Shown here piece by piece: positions 10,480 to 21,329 of a stretch of DNA of 64,000 nucleotides; position 1 is the first letter of the stretch, and the number at the start of each line of letters is the position of its first letter. Made by a program: the position numbers and the translations under genes. The DNA is from Phlebiopsis flavidoalba. Lineage: Eukaryota; Basidiomycota; Agaricomycetes; Polyporales; Phanerochaetaceae. The notes beneath the pieces were generated by a model. The model was given only the letters and a program-made list of their open reading frames with translations, made no database searches and was not told the DNA's origin. Location: positions 806,001 to 870,000 of the forward strand of contig JAOCPU010000001.1 in the NCBI GenBank assembly GCA_035772785.1, in the 5' to 3' direction.

Positions 10480-13013
10480 CAGGGACGACACACCCACCCC
10501 CGCCCGGCGCACACCGCGCGCTCCCCAGCTAGCAACGCGCGCGCCTCTCCACCTCGCCGCCGCGCCAGCTCGACGACTCGACCGACGACGACACGCCCTC
10601 CCCGAAACCCGCCCCGCACCCCGCGCCTCGCGAAGAGCGCGTCCCTGCCCTCGCCGCGCGTCGCCCCCGCGCGCCGGGCCCGCTGCAGCGCGCGCAGACG
10701 GCTGCGAGCCTCGCGGAGCACGCGGAAGGAGAGCTCGGACAAGCGATATCGTCCTGCTCGACGGCCCGCCTCCGCCAAGTGTGACGCCGCTGCGCAAAGC
10801 TGGCCGCGCGGGGATATACGCCGGTCCTGAGGTCGACGAAGCGGCGCAAGTGCAAGGGCGGCGACGCCGCCGCCACCAGCCGCCACCGCCTCCGCCGCCA
10901 GCAGCCCGGGCCCGTACGATGTGATTGACTGGAGAGGAAGAGGTTGTGCTTGTGTTCGTGCGGGTTGCGCCGTCTGGTGCGCTTGCGACGGGAGAAGAGG
11001 AAAGGCGCCATGTGGTGGCCCGCGCAGGTGCGTGACTCCAAACCTTGCTCTATGAAGAGCTAAACTGTGACAGTGTGGTAGACCGCGACGGGCCCGTGCG
11101 CCTCCACTAACCATTCGGGCGCAGCGGCGAGCTGAGCGTGCCCTCGGCGCACGTCGCCGCCCTGCTAGGGGTGCCTGGTACCGGCGCGGGGCCGCGCGCG
11201 GCTGAGCGCTTCAGCGAGGCGAGCTTCGGCGGGGGAGGAAGCGCGCACGTCGCGGCGTGGTGGTGCGCGGCGCGCGATGCTGCTGCTCACAAGGCGGCAC
11301 AGGACGCGCACGGACGGCATGCCGCGCTGCTGCTCTAGACCGCGGTACATCCGCGGCGGGCGTCCGCGTCGACCATCCGCCGGCGGTGCTACAGCCCGCT
11401 CGGTTCCTCCCGGAGCGAGGAGACGGGCGGGGGGCTCGCTGCGCTCGCGCGCGGAGAAAACGTGCTGTACGATATCCGGGCGAGCTCGTGGCTCGCGCGC
11501 GAGCGGCGGAACGACAGCCAGTTCTGGCCCGCGAAGCTCATATGCGGTTCCTCGGGCGCCGCCGAGCGCGCGCGGGCGAGCGGCCGCTGTACGAGGTGCT
11601 CTTCTTCGACGGCATACCGTCAAGCGCTTCCCCGACAAACGCGGACATGTTCTACACGCCCATGCACGACGGGTTCAAGACATGCCAGGTGAGCCCGCCA
11701 GCGAGCGAAACGACAAGTGCGCTCACACGCACACAGCTCGGCGCCGCCGCAGACGACTACGGCCTCGCCGCCGGCGCGCGCGACACCTCCCCCACCGCCG
11801 ACCACAAACAAACTCTCGACTTCGACTTCGACCCTGACCCGGAACCCACCCTTCCGCGCGCCCAGCCCGCCGCCCTCACTGCCCGCACCCAACAGCCTTC
11901 GCGCACGACCTCTCCCTGCCCGCGCAGTTCGCGTACGTGACGCCCGTGCTCGGCGCGGTGCTGGCGGGCGCGCACGGGCCCGAGCCGCTGGCCGGCACGT
12001 CGCGTTCATGCGCGGCGGCCGCGCGCGCGCAGCACAGACGTCGCGGACACGGCGTGCGCCGCGGCGAGGTGAGCCATGCGGACCGCGAGGCGCTCAGCCG
12101 GTGTGTGTTGCGCTGGGTGCGGAGGCGGGTGTGTGGCGCCAGGAGCGGGGGCTGGTGCCGACGGAGCCGGAGGGCGTCGTGCTCGGGCGGCGGACTAGGG
12201 CGTAGGAGGGCAATTGGAAGTGCAGGGACCGAGTGCAGCTGAGGACACCGAGGTGCGTCTTTTGCTTGCTGCTGGTGTGCGACGTCTCACCATGCACAGA
12301 GTGAGGCTGAGTATGCCGCCTGCGTCGTTGGCCACAACGGTACGATAGCGTAATAAGTTTTTTTAGTGCCTGGGCTGACCCCTCTGCAGGGCGACAGCGA
12401 CGACGGGCTGACGGTGCGTGTTTTGTTCCCGGCGCCTCGCCAAACGACGCGCTGAATTTCAAATGGGCAGACACGATCAGCGCAGTCGACGCGGACGCGC
12501 CGGACGTGGGAGCGGGCGCGGCCGATCCCACCGAGGTGCGCTTTCGCCTTTGTCCTCGCTCCCTATTTGCTCATCGATGTATCCCGCCAGCCCGACAGCG
12601 ACGCCCGCGACGCCCGAGCGTCCTGCCCACCTACGCCGAGCTCTCGCGCCGCATCTCAGCCAAATCACGGTACGCCCCCTCCCTTGCCGCACCGCACGCA
12701 CCCGCGCTGACCCGCAACAAAACAAGCATACTGCACGACGGTGCTCCTGCCCGAGAGCGCTGCTCCAGCTCCCTGCTGTGGCGCAACGGCCTGCGCATCA
12801 CACGCCGCCGCGCTCCTCCCGCGACGCGGACGAGGCGCGTCTGCACGCGCTCGCGGAGGAGGCGGCGGACGGGACGGGTACTGGGTGCACGACGTTCGTG
12901 CACATGACAAGCGCGCCGTGGACCGCACGACGCTCCCTGCCTTCCGTGCCGCTGCCTCCGCCCGCCGCGCACGAGGAGGGCCGGCGAGCGCACAGCGGCG
13001 GCGCGTAATGTAG
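10480..13013 (+). CDS. large protein with two PWWP-like patches (frame-broken, tentative)
   Basis: I read this as one gene in many pieces. Basic, low-complexity N-terminal pieces (for example LAEHAEGELGQAISSC near 10705, then STKRRKCKGGD) lead to MWWPAQ at about 11010, followed by an intron with gtgcgt, a ctaac branch site and gcgcag (ending about 11122). A second patch at about 11500-11690 reads NDSQFWPAKL, then YEVLFFDG, then ADMFYTPMHDGFKTCQ. The order F/W-WPA, then a short strand ending FFDG, resembles the methyl-lysine and DNA-binding PWWP or Tudor-like fold. Later pieces include FAYVTPVLGAVLAGA (about 11930), HADREALSRCVLRWVRRR (about 12080) and a C-terminal LLWRNGLRITR (about 12775) and EARLHALAEEAADGTG. 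Edges are uncertain: no start is secure, and 13013 is the stop of one of two possible last frames. If PWWP is right the protein would be chromatin-bound. A different SH3-like domain is the main alternative. Confidence 0.45.
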
Positions 13014-13849
13014 CCTTTTGTGTAGCGCGTGCACACAAATCGACGTACTGGTGTGTGCACATGCCCCGCAACCCCCCTTCGCGACTGCTTTCATCTCGGA
13101 AGTGCCACATGCGCGTGGTGGCCCGTGCTCTCATCTGGGCTCAAGGTTGAGCCTTGCATTAACGAGCGGCGGGGGAGCTTCCTTGGTGCATGTCGCGGCG
13201 GTGGCGGGCTACTCCTCGGCCCGCAGGTCGGCCGATTGAGCTTACCGACCACCGCTCGCCCATTTGATAAGTGCTATGGTCCCTGCTTCGCGAGCATGTG
13301 GGACCTGTGCGCCGGCTAAAGTTCCTGAGGCAGGTCCATATCACGCTCTGGAGAAGGGCAGGTTTCGATAGACGAGACGTATGCCTATCGCCGCCTATCT
13401 CGACATCCTGCGCTATCCCTCCCTTGCAGATCGATCGCGAGCCGCGGGAGTGCGATCTGTTGTCTCTACATCTCGTTGCCCTCGTCGTTTAGCGACCGTG
13501 CGGACCCGATTGTGGCATCGACTTCTCATAGGGGGTGCAGAGATAGAGTGAGAGATCTGGGGAAATTATCCAAGCTTAGAAGACAGAGAGAGAGAAAGCA
13601 GAAAAGAAAAATCCTGGAACGTCACTACGAAGCATTACAAACACGTGTCATCAACGACAGCAGTATTCGCGAAAGTCCAATTAAATAATATCGGGCATAG
13701 GACCAACATATCCCCTACCAATACACTGCTGTTAGTCCGTGAGACGGTCCCGAGTCATATGCGTGAGGATCCCAATCTAGATGAATTACGGGATAAAGAA
13801 GCAAAGGCAGACGACACCCCCCCCCCCCGAGCGAGCGCGGACACGGCTC
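13014..13849. other. unassigned stretch at the GC shift
   Basis: No supported gene. Base composition drops from very GC-rich to roughly balanced around 13.45-13.55 kb. A Lys/Arg-rich piece (RRQRERKQKRKILERHYEAL, about 13575-13640) could be a bZIP-like or coiled segment, but nothing around it confirms a gene. A run of C follows at about 13818. Confidence 0.3.
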
Positions 13850-14776
13850 CGTTGAACGCCAGATTTCGCGAGCCGAAGGGCCTAGAGGCCAGGGTCAAAC
13901 GACGACGCCGCCGCGTTCAGAAACGTCCGGCGGCGGGAAAACGTCGGCGAGCGGGTGTGCGGCGACCCGCGCAGCGGCGACGCGGGCTGCGGTCACGATC
14001 AGGGGCGTCGCGTTCGTCCGCTGGGCAGGGCCCCGCGGAGGACAGACGATTCAGGGACGTTTGAGGAGCCTGGCCACGCCGCGCGCGGGCGGGGGACGGC
14101 GGTCCGGGGAGGACGGGCTGCGAGGACCAGCCCGTTCGCGGGCGCACGGCCCTCTTCCATCGAATAGCCCAGCGCGATGTAATCGCGGTCCTTATTGCGG
14201 GCGATTTCGACGGGAGCGTGCCTGCGTATGGCGGTGTCGCTAAGCGGTATAGCGTCGATATCGGAGAACAAACGCCAGGTCATAAAGTAGATGGGAAGAG
14301 TACCAACTATCGAGAACCCGAGCGCGTGTCTGGTGAGAGAAGATGGGCCAGAGGGTACACACATGTGTTGATATCTGATCCTCTATAGCGTCGAGGAATG
14401 GGCGGGCGTGGGGTATGGCTGCTCTGACAGGGCGAATTTTGCCCACCAGTCTGGGATGGTCCGTCGATAGGGTCAACGGAGGGGCGAGTCGACTCCGTCA
14501 ACGGGGCGACCATCTTTTGCTAGCTCGAGGGGCCCATCTTTTTTCCTCCTCCGCCCCCCCCCTCCCCCCCCCCCCCCCCCCCCCCACCCGCCCACCCCTC
14601 CCGCCCCCCCCGCCCCCTTTCCCCGACCCCTCCCCTCCCCCCCCCTCCCCCACCCCCCCCCCCCCCCCCCCCCCTTTTTTTCCCCTTTTCTCCCCACCCT
14701 CTCCCTCCCCCCCCCACCCCCCCCCCCCCCCGCCCACCTTCCCCCCCCCCACCCCACCCCCCACCCTTACCCCCCC

Positions 14777-14814
<38 letters not shown>

Positions 14815-16100
14815 CCCCCCCCAAACAACCCCCCACCACCCCCACCCCAACCCCCCCCCCCCCCCCCCCACCCCTCACCCCACCTCCCAGAGTCCAGCTC
14901 GATCGCGATCACCAGACACTGTCCAAGGGCGACTGGAACTGCGGTCTGCCGACCCTTTATCCTACGGCCTTGCCTGGTGCAACTTTGTCCACCGTCCGGT
15001 GGTGCTGTTTTCCCACCTGGGTCGAGCTATTCCTGGGTAGCCCAATTCCTTTCGTGAAGAAACGATTGACCAGCCACGACGTGCCAGTCTTCTTGGAAGC
15101 ATGTGCATCGGCAGCAGGGGAATCTCGACGTATGATCACCCCAATTCCACAGTAGAGACCACCTTCCCCCCATCCTGGATGACTTCCGCCGTCCCCTCCC
15201 CAGGGGCAGTTACTTGCTGCGCGCGACGCTTCGTGCTCCTCGCCGACATGGTGCGACCACATCGCACGCACGCGGCAGGAAAACTCGGATGCCGCCGTCG
15301 ATCGTATTGGACCACTCTCGCCTTACGGGCCAGCCGAGGTCCAAATACGTTTTCCCGAAGAGTAACGCAGTATTCGCCCCCCTGAGATTCCGAGGCAGTG
15401 GGAGACGGAGATAAAGTCGATTGGAGGAACATTGGAACCACCATTGCAACCAGACAACGGGCGTCCAGAACCAAGGGGCACGTCCTTTTGTTTAGCAGAG
15501 GGGGATACCCCGCTTCCAAGAACAATTGCTCCTGAACGACCCCGTACCGTACCAGTTGTGTGAGGCTTGATCGAAGTGGGGCAAGATGCAGACGGTGATT
15601 GTACCGGAGCTCTCCAAACTGCAAATCCTTGGGCAGACAGGGGTCGGTGACAGAGATACGTCGCTTCGTAGAGGCTAGGTTGCGTTGCAAACAGGGCCCG
15701 CGCAGCTTTCATATCGTTGATAGCCTCGGCCGAAGTAGACGGTTCGCGAAGCTGATTTGTGAGCGTAACCGAGCCAGGTATACTTTCACAAGTGAAACAA
15801 ATACCTGGGTGGTGTATTCCCTTTACGCCTAGGAGTCGTAGCCGGACGTCTATCACAAATCCTTTGCTTCGTCCGCTCCGTATTTACGGGTGTTCGAATG
15901 CATTGTGTCGAGGCGCCGCCATATTCCAGGAACCCGTAGGGTCGTCCGCCGCTTCGATCTGAACCCCTGAAGCGGCCATCAAGTAGTTGCCGGCTATCCA
16001 TCCAAACAAGACATATCCTCTTCTCCAAGTGATTATGCGGACTACTGGACCCACAGGGGACACGACTTCCGATGGGCTCTTCAATTTTGAAATGCGAATG
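13850..16100 (-). CDS. unrecognised coding-like pieces, minus strand, interrupted by poly-C
   Basis: Several minus-strand stretches look protein-like but match no family I know: RRGYVLFGWIAGNYLMAASG (about 16030-15970), TSAEAINDMKAARALFATQP (about 15740-15680), TGTSWLVNRFFTKGIGLP (about 15090-15035), and IARNKDRDYIALGYSMEEGR (about 14210-14150). They sit in different frames, as in the other damaged genes, and are separated by the C block at 14547-14885. They could be one gene read right to left or two. No catalytic motif, membrane segment or signal peptide can be named. The strand choice rests only on these pieces reading less randomly than the plus frames. Confidence 0.22.
14547..14885. repeat. 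near-pure C block (about 340 bases)
   Basis: The plus strand is almost only C here, with scattered single A, T or G and two short T-rich interruptions (about 14677-14700). It opens long Pro-rich (plus) and Gly-rich (minus) frames that are artefacts of composition. Uninterrupted stretches exceed 30 C. This is far longer than normal fungal homopolymers and looks like a collapsed or failed-consensus region, although a true C-rich satellite cannot be excluded. Confidence 0.8.
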
Positions 16101-16979
16101 GAACTATCGAGGCAAGTCGCACGTCGCCATGGGAGTTACCGCTGCTTGCTTGGGCGGAGGCAACAGACGCATGCCGGCCGGGTAGCCTAAAAGGAAGAGC
16201 GGTGTGTCTGCCTGTAGAGAGGGCGGTCATCTGGGTGCGTGCATGCTCGAGCAGAGGAGCGAGGTATGTGAGCCACTCCTTCCCTACGGGTTGTACCCAA
16301 AGGACGAGAGGCCTAGAGGGACAAGCACGTCGCCCCTTTTTTATTTATTTTTTTCATTTTAGTGTATTTGACTTATGCTCCATGGATTCGGTCGTCGTGC
16401 CAGCACTTCTGTATGGAATTCACGCACCGGGTTCGACCTTTGTGACCCAGTCTTCGCCTGTTCTGGTGCCCTTCTCTACTACGGGCAAAGTGTCAAGGAC
16501 TTCCGACCCCTCCGTGGGTCACGAGCGGACCGAGCGTCCTTCCAGCTGTATATCTGAAGCCGGGAAACCTGATGAGCCAGCATCAATGACGATTCCAAAG
16601 CGGCCGTGACGCGAGCCATGCGTCGCTCGCGGTCGGTGGTGGGGGCATTTACACACGTCGACCAGCGGCGAGAGGGGTCGTGGCGGCTGCGTAGGGCGTC
16701 GTGGTCGTCGAGGTCAGAGTTACCCGACAAATTGAAAGAGAGTGCTGTCCAGGGTCCCATCAAAATGATCGACTGCTATCCAAAATGGGCGCTTCGAAAT
16801 CACGGTCACTCAATTCGCTTTCGACCTTCATTTCCTTGCTCTGATCTTTGCTTTCATTATCGACAACCGTCCTCACCTCCTCCAATAGCAAGGAGAACCC
16901 ATTCTGTACTTTTAGGAAAATCAAGAACACGGCGGTATATCACTTCCGCAACGCAGTACACCCCCTGAGCGCGGCACAA
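16101..16979. other. presumed ELP3 upstream region
   Basis: No supported gene. Includes a T-rich tract at about 16338-16360 and CT-rich sequence near 16800-16890 of leader type. Frames here are short. Confidence 0.35.
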
Positions 16980-19350
16980 AACTTTGATCGAGATGGTGCA
17001 GAGGACAAAAGACCGAAGGTTTGCGTTTGGTATACGCATTGTCGCTTCTGTCTTTGTGACACCCGGAAAGGTCCATCTCAAGCCGAGCAAACTCTTGCGA
17101 GTCACGTCACCCGGCATAGCTGCCAGAGCTGATCAAGGCTCACGATGCAAACGAAACTGTATCCCTCAATGAGCTCCGAGCAAAGATGAAGCAAGAAGTA
17201 CGGCTAGCGGAGGTGTCACCCCGACTCGTGGACATTATCAGTGCTATTCCAGACCGACTACAAGAAAGCCCTTCTGCCGGAAACTAAAAGCACGGCCAAT
17301 TCGAACGGCCAGTGGGCGTCGCGTACAATTAACGCCACGCTCTTGCCGTCCTTGTCATACTGCCCGCAGATTGCCGTAGTAGCCGTAATGTGCAAGCCGC
17401 ACAGATGCCCACTATATTGCAATGACAGGGAACATTTGTGTGTGAGTTAGTTCTTTGACGTCAATTTCGTCGTTAGTCTGGCTAAAAAACATCCGCAGAT
17501 ACTGCCCTGGAGGACCAGGATTCCGATTTTGACTACTCAACGCCAGAGTTACACCGGCTACGAGCCAACCAGCATGCGAGCTATTCGTTCGTGCGCGTTA
17601 CGACCCCTATGAACAGGACCCGAGGGCCCGCGCGTGGAAAACAACTCAAGAGTCTGGGGCACAGTGTAGACAAGGTTTCGGCCATTCAAGAATGACAGCT
17701 GCCCTACCTCTTTCTGATCTCCTGCAGGTTGGAATTCATCATCATGGGAGGCACATTTATGAGCATGCCCGAGGCACAAGTACCGGAATAAATTCGTTGC
17801 TCCAATTACACAACGCACTATCTGGCTTCACTGGGATCGACGTTTTACCGTGGACGAGGCCGTTCGGTATGTGCCTAAATGTCTGATCCTCGGGCTCTGT
17901 TAATCGGTTCTCACATGGAATAGATATTCCGAGCAGAGCAAATCAAAAGCAATTGGAATTACAATAGAAACACGACCTGACTATGCCTTCGGCCACACCT
18001 GAGGTAGAGCCGCACATCCTTTACGTGAGTTAGAAAAGTTGACTCATAAACTGACAGTCAAATGCTCGGTATGGTTGCACGAGGCTGGAGATCGGCGTGC
18101 AGTCCGTCACGAAGACGTCGCCCGAGACACTAACCGTGGGCACACTGTTGTACGGGCGGTTTCCGAGTCCTTTCACCTCGCTAAAGATGCCGGCTTCAAA
18201 GTGGTTGCTCACATGATGCCTGATGATCTGCCTAACGTAGGTGTGGAACGTGGACCTCGAGCAATTCAAGGAGTACTTCGAGAACCCTGCCTTCCGTAGC
18301 GATGGACTGAAGATATAACCAACCTTGGTCATTCGCGGTACAGCTTGTACGAGCTATGGAGAACAGGGAGATACAAGAATTACACCCCGAATGTTCTCGT
18401 TGACGTCGTTGCAAGAATACTTGCTCTCGTGCCCCCATGGACACGGGTCTATCGGGCGTGCGTGGGCAGCGGTGAGAAAACAACACAACTGTGGTCATCA
18501 CTGCAGCTCATGGTCCCCTCTAGTGACATTCCTCTCCCCATTGGTTACCAGCGGTTTGCGGAAAATTCTGGTAACGGCTGCGGGAGCTGGCCCTGAACCG
18601 CTATGAAAGATTTCGGCGCAGAAGTCGCCGCGACGTTCGGTTCCGCGAAGTAGGGAAAAAGTGCGTCATATTCTCCGCCATTGCCTACCCCCGCACGACA
18701 CCATTCTCATCATCCAACCACTCCCACATCGCCCCATATGGCTCTCCTTAGAGCCACGAGATACACCACAAAGTTCGCCCCGAGTCCGTGGGGGGAACTC
18801 CTTCGACGAGACTACACGGCGAACGGGCGGGTGGGAAACATTTTTGTCGTATGAGGATCCGGAGCGCGGGACATTACTGATCGGCTTTGTTGCGGCTTGA
18901 GAAAGTGCTCGGACGAGGGTACGTTTAGACCAGAATTGGTCAAGAAGGATGGCGACGGAGGCGGATGCAGTATTGTGAGAGAGCTGCATGTGGATGGAAC
19001 TGCGGTTCCAGTGCATGGGAGGGACCGCCAAGTTCCAGCACCAGGTGAGTAGCCGCGGACGTTGCGACATATGGCTCGAGTGTCGCTCATCAAAAATGGG
19101 CTTGCAGGGCTTTGGCACGTACTTATTAATGGAAGAGGCCTAGCGAGCGCATATTGCTCGCTATGACGGAAACATGGCTAGTGTGAAAATTGCCATGTTA
19201 TCTCTGGGTGAGTCCATTGACCGTCCTCGAGGTGGGTTTGATGTCTGAGGACGATTTGGTAGGTGTGTACGGGGTACACACACGCGACTTTACTACCGAC
19301 GAATGGATATGAGTTGACGTGCCGTACTGAGCTAAATCGCTGTTGGTAGT
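16980..19350 (+). CDS. ELP3: Elongator complex catalytic subunit ELP3 (radical SAM, acetyltransferase-like), frame-broken
   Basis: ELP3 is the catalytic subunit of Elongator, which modifies wobble uridine in tRNAs (cm5U/mcm5U/ncm5U) using a radical SAM centre and an acetyl-CoA-binding domain. The N-terminal part appears as [14 protein letters not shown] (about 17145) and [11 protein letters not shown] (about 17223). The iron-sulfur region is split by an intron: IAMTGNICV ends near 17440 and YCPGGP resumes near 17500. [61 protein letters not shown] (about 18112) and [14 protein letters not shown] (about 18185) follow in order, then [17 protein letters not shown] and the HAT-like half: [15 protein letters not shown] (about 18830), [31 protein letters not shown] and a terminal VGTRDFYYRRM. 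The first exon and exact start are uncertain (16980 is approximate), as is the stop. There are many one-base frame changes but all blocks are in order, so identity is certain. Confidence 0.93.
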
Positions 19351-19869
19351 GTCCCCCACGTCCGTTTTACATTGGTATGATCATCATGGGTATATCGAGT
19401 GGATTTGAGGATTACTAGGAAGCATGTCAGCCTGCGCAAGGCTATGCGAGCAGAGACGTGTGGACGCATCACATTTCACGACGGGTCTGGAAGAACCTAG
19501 GTGTGATGGAAGTTTGGAACACCAGTTCCTCTTCCACCGCTTGCGAATAACATCCTGGCATGAAGTTCAAGTTCGACTCTCGTTTACATTTCTTGAGCAC
19601 ATGCTTGTCTGCCATGGCCAATCTCGACTCTCTGATAAAAAATGTTGGGCAATAGGCGTTGGCCAATGGGCAGGAGAAAGAACGGGCTTGCTCTGCTTGG
19701 CTCGAGCACCGGGGTCTTGCCAGGCATGTCGTCTATTCGTGTCTGCTGGTGTGCCTGTCGTGAAGGTGTGTCGCGCGTCTGCCGCTTGTACATCAGACGG
19801 CGAGGTTCCATCGGGTCCAGTTCGATCGACTGTGCCGCAGAGGTGAACTCTCTCCTCGCCCCGTGCACA

Positions 19870-20640
19870 CACGGACTAACTCTGCCATGGGAAGGGAGAC
19901 GATACGAGGGGCAGTATCACCGAGGACTTAATCGGGGCAAAGACATAACCTGGGAGACATATAGTAGTTATGATGGGGCGAGGGGAGGTGTGTGAACAAG
20001 TAATAATCGGAAAAAGAATTCGACTTGCAAGCATGTGGAGGTGCAACTGAACATTAGGTTGGTTGGGCGACGCTGGCGGTGCCTGGACGGGAGGAGAGGG
20101 TGCCGGCGAAGGAGGCTCGGCAGGAGAGTCTCTCACCCCTGAAGGTGTAGGATCCTCAGGGCTGTACCTGGGGTTAAAGATGGAGCCAAACGACGTCCTC
20201 GGTGTCACTGCTGAAAGTGGGGGACGGATCATAGGAGAGGCATAACCAGAGGCGTACGGAAAGAAAGGTCTGATGTCGCCGTAGCTTCCACCTATTGCAG
20301 GGCTCCAAGCCCCTCGAGGACCGTGCAGGTTTGGGAACGGAGAGGATGAGAACATGTCCGCACTGGGCCGTGGCCGGGGGTGGGGGAACGAAGGGGGTGG
20401 CGGCGGCAGCAGGTGTTTGTTTCGGCATCTCGCGTGGGCCGCAAGGGGGGCTTTGGTTTCGGGGGCTACCTTGGGTTCGCTGGAGAAACGGGGCGCACGT
20501 CAAAACCTTCGTCTTGGCGGGCGCGCCTTCTGGAGTGGCACTTGTTTTTACTCATGCGCAGGGTCGGGGGGTCGTCCGTCTTGCATATATCGTCCGTGCA
20601 TCCTCGGGAAAGTCGCGAATATTGATTGTCTCCAAATAAG
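19870..20640 (-). CDS. unrecognised Pro-rich protein
   Basis: Minus-strand pieces in two frames join at about 20350: PKQTPAAAATPFVPPPPATA (about 20418-20360), then SSSPFPNLHGPRGAWSPAIG (about 20350-20290) and on through SPAEPPSPAPSPPVQAPPAS to about 20060. The protein is rich in Pro, Ser, Gly and aromatic residues and looks disordered; I recognise no domain. The last part to 19876 is probably intron or 3' sequence. It lies tail to tail with ELP3. Function unknown. Confidence 0.4.
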
Positions 20641-21329
20641 GTCGACCTGTCTCAACGTCTATCGCCTGAGATTTGCCTTAGGACCTCCCTGCGAAGTGAC
20701 TTCCACGGGACCGATAAATGACGGGTGCCCCGGCAGTTCGAGGCAAAGATTTTCGATTAATAAGCTCAAATAAGACTGGAACGTTTAAAGAGATGAGTCA
20801 TAGCTTATTCCCAATTCGAGATCGAAATGGATCCATGGTTGATGATGCGAATAGATGTAGTATGGTGTCCAACCGATACGCCGCGAACGCCTTCGGTGTC
20901 GTTCAAACAAGCGCCCGCTGCGAGTCACGCTCTATCAGACGCGGTCCAATGGCATCGGTTTACAAGTGCTAGCAATAACCGAACGGGCGAATGAGCCGAT
21001 TCCACGACTGGCCCTACAATGCCTTCAATAAATAGCCCGAGCTCGCATACTAGATTTGGACTTTCCAACCACAATTGTCACGTTTTAATAGATATCAATG
21101 GGATGTGGTCGATTACGTACACTATCACGATAGTGTGATGAGTGGTCCATGGGGCCCTGTAGAGCAACAGTGATAAGACAGCATGTTCGTACGAGCTTGC
21201 TTGCAATACAGAAGGTACAATACGTGAGGAAACTGACCCAGCAACTACTTAAAGGCGTCGATTCGTATGTATGTAAGAGTCTAATGATTTAGGTAAGCCT
21301 GCGTTAGGGGTCAGCCGTTGGGACTGGAC
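20641..21329. other. unassigned spacer with a perfect dyad
   Basis: No supported gene. Contains a perfect 8-base inverted repeat with a 2-base centre (ACACTATC-ac-GATAGTGT) at 21119-21136, which could be a binding site for a dimeric regulator; the context gives no further support. Confidence 0.35.

Noticed and set aside
10392..11114. Long minus-strand frame opposite the PWWP-like locus
   Set aside because: Antisense of the plus-strand pieces, with no domain; the branch site and splice signals fit the plus strand.
14415..15155. 246-codon plus frame with a huge polyproline segment
   Set aside because: The frame is open only because of the near-pure C block; both flanks lack family resemblance. 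The matching polyglycine minus frames are rejected for the same reason.
19263..19281. Inverted repeat GTGTGTAC-ggg-GTACACAC in ELP3
   Set aside because: Short, composed of simple GT/CA dinucleotides and inside a probable intron; likely chance.
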